Source: Toxorhynchites rutilus septentrionalis (taxonomy: Eukaryota; Arthropoda; Insecta; Diptera; Culicidae). From it: a DNA stretch of 64,000 nt. The stretch is taken from positions 102,049,303 to 102,113,302 of the forward strand of contig NC_073744.1 in NCBI RefSeq assembly GCF_029784135.1, given 5' to 3'. A model generated the notes under the pieces. The model was not told the DNA's origin. It did no database searches and saw only the letters and a program-made list of their open reading frames with translations. Both the position numbers and the translations under genes were made by a program. Below, piece by piece: positions 29,907-41,625 of this stretch (within the stretch, counting starts at the first letter, position 1; each line of letters begins with the position of its first letter).

Positions 29907-30206
29907 TTTTTACACAATAAGGTAATCTACTGCTACCGGACGGCGGTTGCATAGCAGGGATTTTGTCAATGCCAAATACCGACTAGTCGTATAGCGAATA
30001 GGGCGAACACACACGCATTGCATGTCCGATAGTATGATAGCCGACAAACCGCAATTAGAATAGCTGGATCTTGTTCCTCTAGCGGATGATTATCTGTGTT
30101 CAACAATTTCGAACAATCATGTTATTCAGAGTACAAATCGTCCGGACATGTTTTAAAAAATCTCACCAGCTTTATATCTTGTTTTTATTGAGCCGCACAA
30201 ATAAAA
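29907..30206. other. Unassigned interval between 4E-T-like fragment and E198
   Basis: About 300 bp of unique-looking sequence, consistent with intron upstream of the exon-like stretch on the minus strand. I see no coding frame, repeat or RNA gene. Confidence 0.4.
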
Positions 30207-33200
30207 ACGGGAAGTGGGTTATATCTATGGTATAACCGCAAGGGTGACGTAGGACTCTCGTTGATATAGAGATCATTTGTATGAAGTTGAATCTGAATTC
30301 ATTCTGAATGAATGAATATTTGGAGAACTTCGAAAACGAGAGCGTTACGTTGGAGGCACAAGGTTTTATGCATCCAATATTGGATACGGAAATATCCTAC
30401 TGATGGGGAAGAATAATCTTCAGAAGCTATCCTGTTGATTGCGATTGATTGAACAACCACAAAACCAAATGTATTTGGTCACAGTGTTACATGGATAGAA
30501 AACATTCAATTAAACTCTTTCACATGAATATATTTTGAAAATTCCCAAAGGAACTGGCAGATTATTTTCAGTAACGATTAGATATTTCCACATTTTCCTC
30601 GATACTGGAAGCCCACCATTGGTTAATGCCAACTCGATAACCACCTGTTAATAGCACTTGATTGAAACATATTTGGTCACAGTGTAACATGGATAGAAAA
30701 CATTCAATTAAACTCTTTCACATGAATATATTTTGAAAATTCCCAAAGGAACTGGCAGATTATTTTCAGTAACGATTAGATATTTCCACATTTTCCTCGA
30801 TACTGGAAGCCCACCAGTGGTTAATGCCAACTCGATAACCACCTGTTAATAGCACTTGATTGTAACGATTAGTTATTTCCACATTTTCCTCGATACTGGA
30901 AGCCCACCAGTGGTTAATGCCAACTCGATAACCATCTGTTAATAGCACTTGATTGAAACATATTTGGTCACAGTGTAACATGGATAGAAAACATTCAATT
31001 AAACTCTTTCACATGAATATATTTTGAAAATTCCCAGAGGAACTGGCAGATTATTTTCAGTAACGATTAGTTATTTCCACATTTTCCTCGATACTGGAAG
31101 CCCACCAGTGGTTAATGCCAACTCGATAACCACCTGTTAATAGCACTTGATTGTAACGATTAGTTATTTCCACATTTTCCTCGATACTGGAAGCCCACCA
31201 GTGGTTAATGCCAACTCGATAACCATCTGTTAATAGCACTTGATTGAAACATATTTGGTCACAGTGTAACATGGATAGAAAACATTCAATTAAACTCTTT
31301 CACATGAATATATTTTGAAAATTCCCAAAGGAACTGGCAGATTATTTTCCAGCAATGATTAGATCTTTCCGGAACTTTCTCGATGCTGAATGGCATCCTA
31401 ATGGAAAGAGTTCTGCGCGTGTATGTGTCGATCCTTCGCCGTCCACCTCCTCCAGCACGTTAGGCAACGATGTTGTCTTGTCGATGTCCTCACGAAAAAT
31501 GAATGTGTCTCACCACCAGAATATCGCTTAAGTATGCTTTTTGTGTGTGATTGAATCGAGAGAAGGTGTGGTTTACGATGGCAATTTGGAAGGCAAACTA
31601 GAGGGGAAGGAACTCTCTGAGCTAGGAACTTTCGGCGACTGAGCAATAATCGATTGCGGGCGCATACAATATTGGATACGGAAATATCCTACTGATGGGG
31701 AAGAATAATCTTCTGAAGCTATCCTGTTAATTGCGATTGATTGAAAAACCACAAAACCAAATGTATTTGGTCACAGTGTTATAGAAAACAGGGGATAGAA
31801 AACATTCAATTAAACTCTTTCACATGAATATATTTTGACAATTCCCAAAGGAACTGGCAGATTATTTTCAGTAACGATTAGATATTTCCACATTTTCCTC
31901 GATACTGGAAGCCCACCAGTGGTTAATGCCAACTCGATAACCACCTGTTAATAGCACTTGATTGAAACATATTTGGTCACAGTGTAACATGGATAGAAAA
32001 CATTCAATTAAACTCTTTCACATGAATATATTTTGAAAATTCCCAAAGGAACTGGCAGATTATTTTAAGTAACGATTAGATATTTCCACATTTTCCTCGA
32101 TACTGGAAGCCCACCAGTGGTTAATGCCAACTCGATAACCACCTGTTAATAGCACTTGATTGAAACATATTTGGTCACAGTGTTACATGGATAGAAAACA
32201 TTCAATTAAACTCTTTCACATGAATATATTTTGAAAATTCCCAAAGGAACTGGCAGATTATTTTCCAGCAATGATTAGATCTTTCCGGAACTTTCTCGAT
32301 GCTGAATGGCATCCTAACGGAAAGAGTTCTGCGCGTGTATGTGTCGATCCTTCGCCGTCCACCTCCTCCAGCACGTTAGGCAACGATGTTGTCTTGTCGA
32401 TGTCCTCACGAAAAATGAATGTGTCTCACCACCAGAATATCGCTTAAGTATTAAAAAAGTATAAAAAGTATGCTTTTTGTGTGTGATTGAACCGAGAGAA
32501 GGTGTGGTTTACGATGGCAATTTGGAAGGCAAACTAGAGGGGAATGAACTCTCTGAGCTCGGAACTTTCGGCGACTGAGCAATAATCGATTGCGGGCGCA
32601 TACAATATTGGATACGGAAATATCCTACTGATGGGGAAGAATAATCTTCTGAAGCTATCCTGTTAATTGCGATTGATTGAAAAACCACAAAACCAAATGT
32701 ATTTGGTCACAGTGTTACATGGATAGAAAACATTCAATTAAACTCTTTCACATGAATATATTTTGAAAATTCCCAAAGGAACTGGCAGATTATTTTCAGT
32801 AACGATTAGATATTTCCACATTTTCCTCGATACTGGAAGCCCACCATTGGTTAATGCCAACTCGATAACCACCTGTTAATAGCACTTGATTGAAACATAT
32901 TTGGTCACAGTGTAACATGGATAGAAAACATTCAATTAAACTCTTTCACATGAATATATTTGGAAAATTCCCAGAGGAACTGGCAGATTATTCTCAGTAA
33001 CGATTAGATATTTCCACATTTTCCTCGATACTGGAAGCCCACCAGTGGTTAATGCCAACTCGATAACCACCTGTTAATAGCCGCGCGTGTATGTGTGTGT
33101 AGCGATGTCTTCCCAGGGAACCGTTTGTGGCATCACTCTCCTCCTGATAGATTCCCTTCTGGCATAGGGTGCACAAACAGGCTCTTGGTGACACCGTTCA

Positions 33201-33559
33201 TCCGCGCTTTCATGATAAATAAAGAGCTTCACCGCAACAGCGACAACATGCTCCAATCGCTGTTCAATTAGAACTGAGTGGATTTCCGAGCGCCGCTCGC
33301 TTATATACCGATTGGTGATTTCAATAGCCTGTTTTGAAAGCAATTTTAAGACTATTGAAACAAATTTTTGGATCAAAAAGTAACAAGTATATAACGCGTA
33401 GACATTTTATCTTTCGAATGAATTGTTTATCATACCATTTCGTTCAGTTGTTTAGGAGCTATTAACGCTCAAAATCTCGGTCTCCGGCGTAACGCTTTCG
33501 TTTTCGAAACTTTGATTTTACACCCCGGTATAGAAATGAAAGACGTAGTCCTACGTCAA
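30207..33559 (-). mobile_element. E198 element, complete copy D (inverted relative to copy A)
   Basis: This is the reverse complement of 13375-16727 over its full length. It has the same module order, the same duplicated spacers and the same 198+93 higher-order units, and even shares private variants such as ATTCTCAG near 32992 and GATAGAAAACAGGGGATAG near 31790. Few differences were seen (for example ACTGAGTGG at about 33273 versus the ACTAAG form in copy A). It interrupts or borders the BEL/Pao relic. Hairpin arms lie at 30217-30223 and 30231-30237. Confidence 0.88.
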
Positions 33560-33605
33560 AACCGCAATAATAAACTCCAACGTTCAGATAACTTTGTATC
33601 ATAAA

Positions 33606-35216
33606 TTAAACACGTTCGATACGTAAACACCTCCTGATTGTCAACAATGTCGATAATGTAGTACACCAATAACTTGATCTAGTACGACTGTAAATTGAAA
33701 TGACGACGAATGGCTCGTACGAAAACAAGGATGGGATTTGCGTACGTATCCTATTCGTTCGAAAACTATGATAAGGGTGTATATTCGGCTGGGATGCACA
33801 ATCGAGCAGAGCTCTCGCGAGATGCTCTTGACCATAGCAATCGATGACTTTGAGAACAACAGTCAACATGAAAACGTTCCGATTGCAACTTTGCATCGGC
33901 ACACAGCATACACGCTTCTCTGATTTGGTTAAAGTGGAGGCTGATAACAGCGATGTTTCTTCGGAAGTGGTCGTATTAGTTTGCACGGTGGACCTAGGTG
34001 AACTTGACGATGACGAATCGACGTTGGAACGGATGGCACTCTCAGTATACGCAGCATGAATTAATGAATGGTGACGTTTCTGGCAAACCTTGCAGTTATA
34101 TTTTGAAACACAATTCCGGGCGAAATGATCTCTGCTGAAACAGTTGAGACAAAGTCGTTTGGAGTTAAGAAGATTCAGCTTCTCTGATATCGGCAACTTC
34201 TCGAATTTATTGCACTTTACTAACGGATGACGTTGATTGCAGGCGTTACATTTCATCGACGAACTTTCTACAACAGCATGGGAAGAAACTTTCGTTGGGA
34301 ACGGCTTTCTGGGATACGAAACATTAGTCTGCATAGACGCTGACTGATAGTGTTGATTCACCGAGATCGATTCGAGGACCCGCATACGACGCTGAAGAAA
34401 TTCGACGAGATGTTTGTAGGTAACGGAATTCAAAGTAGACGCATAATCCTCCCAAACATTCAGTGTATCGTAGTGAAGTCGCGTACATAATATATGTTCC
34501 AGGATGGTGCTCCACGCATCAACAGCTTCACCCAACTGTCCGAGAATTTTCACATGCCTTTCGAAGTCGTCGACTATGGCATGCAGAGCGGACGCAGATT
34601 CTCGCTTCATCTTTGGACAGTCCAATAATGCAAGCCTTATTATTAGTGGCGCTTTTTGAGGAGGTATTCGTTCGCATAACGACTTACCAGAGCATCCCAA
34701 GCCAAACGATAATTGGCTGTGCTGATGCCTATCGATTCAAAAAGTTGGGCTGCTTCACCTTCGACAGCAGCCCGTAAATAGTGAAATTTTTGGATGTCCG
34801 CCACATCCGCATTGTTGTGTATTAGTGCTAGGAAAGTGTCGTGGAAAGCTAACCAGACCCTTTAGAGTGGAAGGAGCCCCAGTAGTAGTAGTTTGAGGAT
34901 TGTTTGCGTGCATAACAGTAGGAGTGGGAAGTTTAGAGCGAAGAAAAACTTTTATTTTAAAGAGCAGCGATTCAAAATTAGAACGATAAGACAAATTGTT
35001 CACCATATCTTCATTGTCTTCCTCCATCTCCTCTAATCCGGATTGCGCATCCTCCAACCCCTTCCAGATCACGTCCAAGTTCTCCAGCCTTACTTCCACC
35101 TCGAGCATGTCCCGTTCCTCCTGGTATTCCGTCATGAAACGCTCCGCACAGTCCAGCAAGGCGAGTAGGATAGCGCGACGGGATATTAAAACTTGATTCC
35201 TCTGAGCATCAGCCAT
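33606..35216 (-). pseudogene. BEL/Pao gag-protease pseudogene
   Basis: The ATG at 35216 (MADAQRNQVLISRRAILLAL) opens an N-terminal coiled-coil-like, Glu-rich region. A frameshift near 34855 precedes the FHDTF-type conserved block and another near 34700 restores LALLDCPKMKRESASALHA. Further on are the BEL-type cysteine clusters CNACNQRHPLVKC, CLNCFSRDHFARNC and CKVCQKRHHSLIH. The protease start reads ALLDCASQPN, with the active-site DSG-like triad altered. Beyond it the frame decays. Gag would have packaged the element RNA; this copy cannot. Confidence 0.8.
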
Positions 35217-35330
35217 GATGCTGGTGGTCCGACGTCTGGTATGGCAGCGAAAATCTGGCAAACAATAGACCAGGAAGCACCGGCGTAGGAAAATAATACA
35301 CTTGGAGAGCTTCTCACCTGACAAAGGCAA

Positions 35331-36040
35331 GGAATTTGCCTTGTATAGTTATAGTACTCAGCAACACAGCAACCAACGCAAGATTTGGCACCACAGCTCA
35401 CAGAATAATTCCACTGGTAGATAGGATGTCGTCTACACATATCCACTACCTGATTTCAGCATGCACAGAAATTTCAGGATTCACAACTGGTTGTCGTCGA
35501 AATTTGGAACTGGCAGTGTCCAACTCAGGATTACGTAGAACCACGGCGTGGTTGAGTATCGTCGGCAACTAGCAGGAAAACATTCGCCACTCGACGTAGG
35601 AGCAGATTGAAGAAGGCGGATATTCACTTCCACCGTAGCGATCGATCAGCATGCACATGCAAAACGAGAAAATCTAAAAGCACCCGAAATACAAAGAAGG
35701 GCAATTGAACCTACAATTACCTTCTGCCTGATTTAATCGGGCCTTGAATTTTTATAAATCAGGAACCAGAACGGGAATAATTGCAGGTATTCAATGATTC
35801 AGATCGATGTGGTAATGATGGCGGTTGGAGTTACTCCAGTCCACAATAGGAGGCCTTTGTTCCTATTCAGGTCAATAGGCAGGATGGCGATGATGTTCAA
35901 ATTGTTTCACTCAAAAGGACACAATGAAGTTCTTTGTTCCGAGCGTGGCGTCCAAAATGGCGTGTCGAACGGGAACTCGTTGTTTTGGGGCGGAATAATA
36001 GAAACAGTCGGCGACTTTTTCACTCACGTAAATGCCGCTA
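35331..36040 (-). other. BEL/Pao leader region
   Basis: Between the primer-binding site and the gag ATG lies about 820 bp of untranslated leader. It carries no supported ORF; a 144-codon plus-strand frame at 35794-36228 has no recognisable domain and overlaps the primer-binding site, so it is left out. Confidence 0.5.
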
Positions 36041-36057
36041 TCCTGGTCACGGCACCA
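36041..36057 (-). other. BEL/Pao primer-binding site
   Basis: The minus strand reads TGGTGCCGTGACCAGGA, preceded by AAATT. TTGGTGCCGTGAC is the usual junction between LTR and leader in insect BEL/Pao elements. It fixes the 3' end of the putative 5' LTR at about 36058. Confidence 0.7.
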
Positions 36058-36850
36058 AATTTATGTTTAGGCAACGGCTCAAGAGTGCCAGGATATGGCT
36101 TGGCGGACCCTACAGGATTGGCAGCGACTCACTTCAACGATCACTTGATCATCGACGGACCACGGATCGTTCACAATCTTTTCGGTAGCAGGTTGAAGAA
36201 AACACGTCTGGATAGATTGAACTATTGATAAAGACTGAATATTTATTTATAGTTTTAAGATAACAGTTGGTAGTGTTCTAGGAATTAGTGTGGAATTTGA
36301 TCGAAAGAATCGATATTGGATTGCGATCAGTTGACCTAATTGGAACTGGATTCTACAGTTGTGACGATCCTAAACAGTCAGTTTGGAACTCAGTTTTTGG
36401 GATATCTGGAAGACAAGGACGCCAGGAGAAAGAATTTCTTGCGTCAAATGAATCGAATATGATGAAACGGCAAAAAGAAGCAGAAGAGAAATTTATCGTG
36501 TTTGAGTCAATTGTGACAGCCTCTTTTGAGCGTTTATATCACTTTGACGGGTGAGTGAAGTGGTTCGACAACCATGTCTTTCGGAAGTTGCATCACAGAT
36601 GTAACCCACCCCTGGTTTTTATAGAGAGAGAAGGAATATTTCAGGACAGTTATTCATCAACTACTATGCGTTTCCTTCATTTTAATTATTTTTATTTTCA
36701 ACTGAATCTATATTTGTTCATGCCACGTGCTCTTATTCACGAATATAAAATATTTATTAGAAAGTTATACAAAACATCGAGAGTTTATCCTATTCCAAAT
36801 TATAACTACGTGTAGATCGTTGAGATCATTCATGTTATCATACGTGGAGA
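36058..36850 (-). repeat. Putative 5' LTR of the BEL/Pao relic
   Basis: The interval upstream of the primer-binding site on the minus strand is non-coding. Its start may be at TGATAACATGAATGATC near 36840. Without a second LTR in the window the outer boundary cannot be confirmed. Confidence 0.4.
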
Positions 36851-37110
36851 ATGTAGATCGAATACGTTATCAATAGGTGGACAATGGGTCGCCGATGGAG
36901 GTCCCCAATCGTGAAGTCCGCCCGAATTCGCCAATCTATGCGTTAATCTGTGAGCGATACTGAAACCGCCACTGCCCTCTAGTTGTGTCAACACTATTAT
37001 TACCTGCGAAAAGAAATGGAATTAACTCAGATACAACTACATAATATTTAAAATGCTTTTTTTTTTAACAGTATTCTCCAATAGGTATGAATGATACAAT
37101 TTTAAATTTG
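36851..37110. other. Unassigned interval
   Basis: About 260 bp of unremarkable AT-rich sequence between the BEL/Pao relic and the MITE. I see no gene, repeat or RNA in it. Confidence 0.4.
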
Positions 37111-37703
37111 GGGCCTGATTCTCGAATACACTACGAATACACTTCACGGTGGAAACGGAATTGAAACGTATTTGCGATGACAACGGTACGGTGTCGACAA
37201 CTGGATACGAGATTAGTTTCCCACTAAACTTATCATTATAATATCAAATTATCTTCAGATGAAATTTTTGTATGAGATTATTATATCACATGAAGAAAAC
37301 AATTTTCCACTCACATTGAATACCACTTTGATACGAGAAGTTAATTTTCATTAATGATTTTTTATTTGAAAAGTGCTCATTCTGCCTGAAAACTCATTAT
37401 TATCTTCGACACTTCACTAAGGCTAAGGTTACTTTGGATAGGAGTACGCACGAAAATTTGATTGTACGAATAGAAACAAACAATTTTGTTCGATAGAAAC
37501 AGACGAATTCGAACGAAGCAATGGGGGAAGCAATGTAACCACACCAATACAACTCAATGTGGTTGTTTACTTTCACTATTGCATACAATTCGTACGATCA
37601 CTTCTCTGCATCCAGTGTCACCGCCGCCTAACTCGTAAAACGTAGTTCAATGACGTGCCGTTTATTTCGTTTCCACCGTGAAGTGTATTCGAGAATCAGG
37701 CCC
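37111..37703. mobile_element. MITE, 593 bp, with GGGCCTGATTCTCG inverted ends
   Basis: The left end GGGCCTGATTCTCGAATACA and the right end, reverse-complemented, match for about 35 bp and continue through CACTTCACGGTGGAAACG; the left arm carries a 12-bp internal duplication (TACGAATACACT). TTG flanks both sides (37108-37110 and 37704-37706), a 3-bp target duplication as in PIF/Harbinger-type MITEs. No coding capacity. A related end occurs at 58508-58541. Confidence 0.85.
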
Positions 37704-38046
37704 TTGGTCGATATCAGAAAACACAAAACGTTGAGTGGTGCTCAACAAAAAAAAACATTAAGTCGCAATTCCATCGAAGCGACATGCTTCAAGTCAATTG
37801 TTGTTGTTTTTTAAAGTGCTTAATTTTTCGATTGTCTTATCGAGCAATGTTTCCCTTATACAATAATCCCATCGGATCGGTGCGGTGTGTAGCACTACAT
37901 GTACCGACAATATTGGAGGAACTACGTCATTTATTGACGATTATCTTAATTCACCAGAATAACAAAATTATAGATGAGGGGCTCAGAAGGAAAAGGGTGT
38001 AAGTGACTTGATCGATTCTCTCTTCGTCAATTTTTTCTTTCGTTAA
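37704..38046. other. Unassigned interval between MITEs
   Basis: About 340 bp with no recognised feature; AT-rich, with an A-run at 37748-37757. Confidence 0.4.
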
Positions 38047-38408
38047 TAAAGCCGGCGCCACACGATGCTGAGAACACCCCCGAATGTTGGACGCTCGATG
38101 GTTAGACGCATCGTGTTGTCGATGGACGAACTATGAGCCGCTAATGTCGAGCGTCGAATATTCGCGTTGGAAGGTAATCCGTTCGTTGTGGATTACCTTC
38201 CAACGCGAGTGGCACGAGTCATATGATTTTTGTCATTCGTTGATTCGACACTCGATGGCATTCGATACACCGCTACACAATTTGTCCGAATCTATCTTTG
38301 ACAGATTGGTTCGTTTACAAGTTCATCTAAAACTTGTTACACGATGCGTCGAATCATCGAGCGTCCAGCTTTCGAGGGTGTTCGTAGCATCATGTAGCGC
38401 TGGCTTTA
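38047..38408. mobile_element. MITE, about 360 bp, with TAAAGCC inverted ends and internal hairpin
   Basis: The left arm TAAAGCCGGCGCCACACGAT and the right arm, reverse-complemented (TAAAGCCAGCGCTACATGAT), stay similar for about 55 bp. A TA duplication at both ends would suit a Tc1/mariner-type MITE. In the interior, a perfect 18-bp inverted repeat (38163-38180 and 38190-38207) has a 9-nt loop. A related truncated copy is at 57627-57795. Confidence 0.75.
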
Positions 38409-38640
38409 GATGAAGGAACTATGAAATTGATTCATAAAATTAAAAATATTTGGCAAAATATTGCAGTTTAATAATGTTGATTTCAAGCATTTTTAATTTA
38501 CAGCCCGACCAGTACAATTGCTACGACAGCAATTTCAATACTCGCATCGTCATCCAGTTTCCTAACGTTTTTGATGGTAAATAAAAACAATAAAAATCCT
38601 TCGGCATAAGCTTCGAGTAACCGGTCATGTGCTGTGAGCG
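38409..38640. other. Unassigned interval before I-superfamily copy 2
   Basis: About 230 bp without a recognised feature. The 5' boundary of the I-superfamily element is not certain and may lie a little inside this interval. Confidence 0.35.
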
Positions 38641-39130
38641 TCTCCGTTAAAGCATTGTTTTCGGTTACCGTTGGCTGTTATTTTTTTTTTTATCGCCCGG
38701 GTGTGCTTTTTTCGCGCGTTTTCGAACTGTTCGAGATATCGTAAAACGCAGTGTGAACTCGGAATTAGTGAGAAAAGCAGAATCATCAAAGCCTGGCAAG
38801 GCCAGCCGGCTTTCAGTTTTCGCCGATTTGTCGCCATCGCAATCGAAGTCGGACATCGGTGCTCAGTTGCACGCACACAATACCAGCGCGATTCGCTGTT
38901 CACTTACAGCAGTGTGAAGGAGAGCATCACTTCTTAGTGGTGTGTGATAGTGCCGAGCGCTCAAGCGCTCCGATTGAGAAGCAAGCAGCGGTTGCCAGTT
39001 CATCAGCACTGGGTGCATTGTGGTGAATAGAAATAAATAAGATATAAGATTTTTTTTTTAATTTTTTTAATTTTTTTTTAATTATTATTATTATTAAAAC
39101 AAAATATTAGATTTAGGTACCAATTACGGA

Positions 39131-40699
39131 ATGGCAGAAGAAGGGGGAGGATCTCCAGATATGGAGATCTCTGATGATGACTCCCCTCTGGTTGAAAAAA
39201 CAAATAAAGGAACAGCGAAGACACTTAAACGCGTTCCTACATCAGAGGATGTTTCGTCCGGGGACGAGTCTGCTAACTCTAGCAAGCCCCCCTCTAAAAA
39301 ACCTGCAAATATCTCCTCTCCAACCCCCCTCGCTCCTACCCCAGCTCAGATTTCGCCTCCCCATCCTGTTGTCCCCGATCCCCTTCAATCCTCGTCATCT
39401 CCTTCTCCTCCTTTTGTCTTCTCTCCACGTGTCAAGGTCTATCCTGAAGATGCACCTGGAACTGGTCCGTGGGTTGTTTTCTTCAGGCCTAAGCCAAACG
39501 GAAAAGCACTTAATGTTATTCAGATCATGAAAGATCTGGCAAGATACTCCTCCGTGACAGAAATTACGAAGGTTAGACCGACCAAACTGCGTGTTGTCGT
39601 GGCTGATCGGAAAGACGCAAACGGTATTGTCGTCGACCAGAAGTTTACCCTGGAATATCGTGTCTACGTGCCTTTCCATGACGTAGAAATCTCGGGGGTG
39701 ATAACCGAAACGGGTCTGACGTGCAAATCAATTATGGAAGGAGATGGCAGATTTAAAAAGCTGCCTTTGATTAAGGTTAAAATCTTAGAATGCCGACAAC
39801 TCGGCAAAGTCTCCCAGGAAGGGAAAGAATCGAAATTTACGCCGTCCGACTCGTTTAGAGTCACTTTTGCTGGCTCCGCCCTCCCTGACTACGTTATGGT
39901 GGACAAATTGAGGCTACCGCTGCGACTCTTCGTGCCAAAGCCCATGACTTGCCTGAAATGCAAGTCAGTTGGTCACACAGCAGCTTACTGCGCCAACAAG
40001 GAGCGCTGTGCCACTTGCGGAGAGCAACATGTGGACAAATCCTGCAGTGCGATTGAGCAAAAGTGTCCATATTGCGGAGGAAATCCGCACGTGCTCTCGG
40101 CTTGTGAAATTTACAAGAGTCGCTGGTAGAAGCAGAAGCGCTCTTTAAAGGAACGCTCGAAGCGCACTTTTGCGGAAATTTTGAAGGGCGCTTCTCCATT
40201 GGCCCAACAGCAACAACCTTTAACCGCAAACAATGTCTTCGCTTCACTGCCAGTTGACGAAATGGAAGCGGATACAGCTAACGAGGGCACACCGTACATC
40301 TTCCAAGGGAATCCCCGGCGCAAAAATGTGACCACTCCCAAAGTTCAAGGACAAGCCCCTCCGGTTATACCCTCTGTTAGCATGCCTAAAAAATCGAGTG
40401 CAGCGGACAAGCAAAATCAGGTTCCTCCTGGCTTCCGTGGGAATAATTCACCTTCGAACGACCCAGCACTCGAAGGGACATCAAAAACCCCAACTGTCCC
40501 TATTTTACCGTCCAGTTCAACTTCCCAATCGGGATTTATAAAGTTGACTGACCTTGTGGCTCAAATCTTCACATGCTTTAATGTTTCCGACTCCATCAGA
40601 ACCATTGTCATATCAATGCTTCCAGTATTAAAGACAATTTTGCAACAATTGATGCAAACATGGCCCCTCCTTGCAATGATTATCTCTCTTGATGTCTAA
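39131..40699 (+). pseudogene. ORF1 (Gag-like) of I-superfamily copy 2
   Basis: Intact frame except one stop: GAG in copy 1 (SRWEKQKRS) is TAG here at 40127-40129. It encodes an acidic Ser/Pro-rich N-terminus, a conserved central region (DAPGTGPWVVFFRPKPNGKA), three cysteine motifs (CLKCKSVGHTAAYC, CATCGEQHVDKSC, CPYCGGNPHVLSAC) and a basic tail (SLKERSKRTFAEILKG). Its stop TAA (40697-40699) lies inside the ORF2 start region: the ORF2 ATG is at 40692, an 8-nt overlap that suggests termination-reinitiation. It retains the roughly 175-bp C-terminal part deleted from copy 1. Confidence 0.88.
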
Positions 40700-41432
40700 T
40701 TCAAATAGAGAGGTCGGAGATATCACTGTTTTACAGTGGAATTGTCGTAGTCTTATCCCTAAATTGGATACATTCAAAATTTTAATTCATAACTACAATT
40801 GTGATGTTTTTGCTCTGTCCGAAACTTGGCTTTCTTCGCGAGATGATCTCTCTTTCCACGATTTTAATATTATACGCTTGGACCGTGATGACAGATACGG
40901 AGGGGTGCTATTGGGGATCAATAAGTGCCACTCATTTTTTGACCTTCCACCTATTGGAGGGATTGAAGCTGTTGCTTGTCATGCAAACATCAGAGGAAAA
41001 GACCTCTGTATTGTCAGCTTGTATTGGCCTCCGAGAGCTGCGGTTAGCCGCAAGCAACTTGTTGACATGTGCTCACTCCTTCCTGAGCCACGATTGATCT
41101 TGGGAGACTTCAATTCTCACGGAACTGCCTGGGGGGAACAGTACGACGACAATCGTTCACTGTTGATATATGATCTTTGTAATAGCTTCAATATGACACT
41201 TTTGAACACTGGGGAAACAACACGTGTACCTAAACCTCCTGCTAACCCAAGTGCTCTTGACCTCTCGCTTTGCTCGAATTCACTATCGTTAGATTGCAAG
41301 TGGAATGTAATCCAGGACCCCAACGGTAGTGATCACTTGCCAATCAAAATTTCCATCACCATTGGGTCGAATTTTTCTGAATCTATAAACATGGCATATG
41401 ACCTCACAAGACACATTGACTGGAAAAAAAAA
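40692..41432 (+). pseudogene. ORF2 5' part (endonuclease) of I-superfamily copy 2
   Basis: From MSNSNREVGDITVLQWNCRS through SETWLSS, LGDFNSHGTAWG, PSALDLSLCSN and SDHLPIKISI: a complete apurinic-type endonuclease domain. The frame then runs into the A-rich junction with HINE-H2A at 41424-41433 and ends a few codons into the insertion. The GVLLGINKCHSFFDLPPIGG segment is intact here, unlike copy 1. Confidence 0.9.
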
Positions 41433-41609
41433 GACGGGTGGGTAATGTCGGGGACATAACCGGAGTGACGTAGGACTATACAAAGGGGACAGCTTTTGTT
41501 AAATATATATTTTAAATATATTGTTTTATTTTCTTCTCCTACGTGAATACCTACCTATCTACCTTAAAAATGGATTAGTTTACTGTTTACTCTTCATGAA
41601 TATGTTGAT

Positions 41610-41625
41610 GGTTCTGAAAAGAACC
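41610..41625 (-). terminator. Perfect histone mRNA 3' stem-loop (relic A, copy 2)
   Basis: The minus strand reads GGTTCTTTTCAGAACC: six perfect base pairs closing a TTTC loop, flanked by CCAAA before and ATCAA after. This is the hallmark 3'-end processing signal of replication-dependent histone mRNAs and the best-preserved histone feature in the window. Confidence 0.92.

Larger units (their letters stand above)
33560..36850 (-). mobile_element. Degenerate BEL/Pao LTR retrotransposon, 5' half
   Basis: On the minus strand: a probable 5' LTR, a primer-binding site, a leader of about 820 bp, gag and the start of the protease, ending where E198 copy D begins. RT, integrase and the 3' LTR are absent from the window. 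The gag zinc-knuckle pattern and primer-binding site are typical of BEL/Pao. Multiple frameshifts show an old copy. Confidence 0.75.

Noticed and set aside
35794..36228. 144-codon plus-strand ORF
   Set aside because: No recognisable domain; overlaps the BEL/Pao primer-binding site and LTR on the other strand.
38163..38207. microRNA precursor
   Set aside because: The 18-bp stem lies within a MITE and is short for a precursor; no independent evidence.
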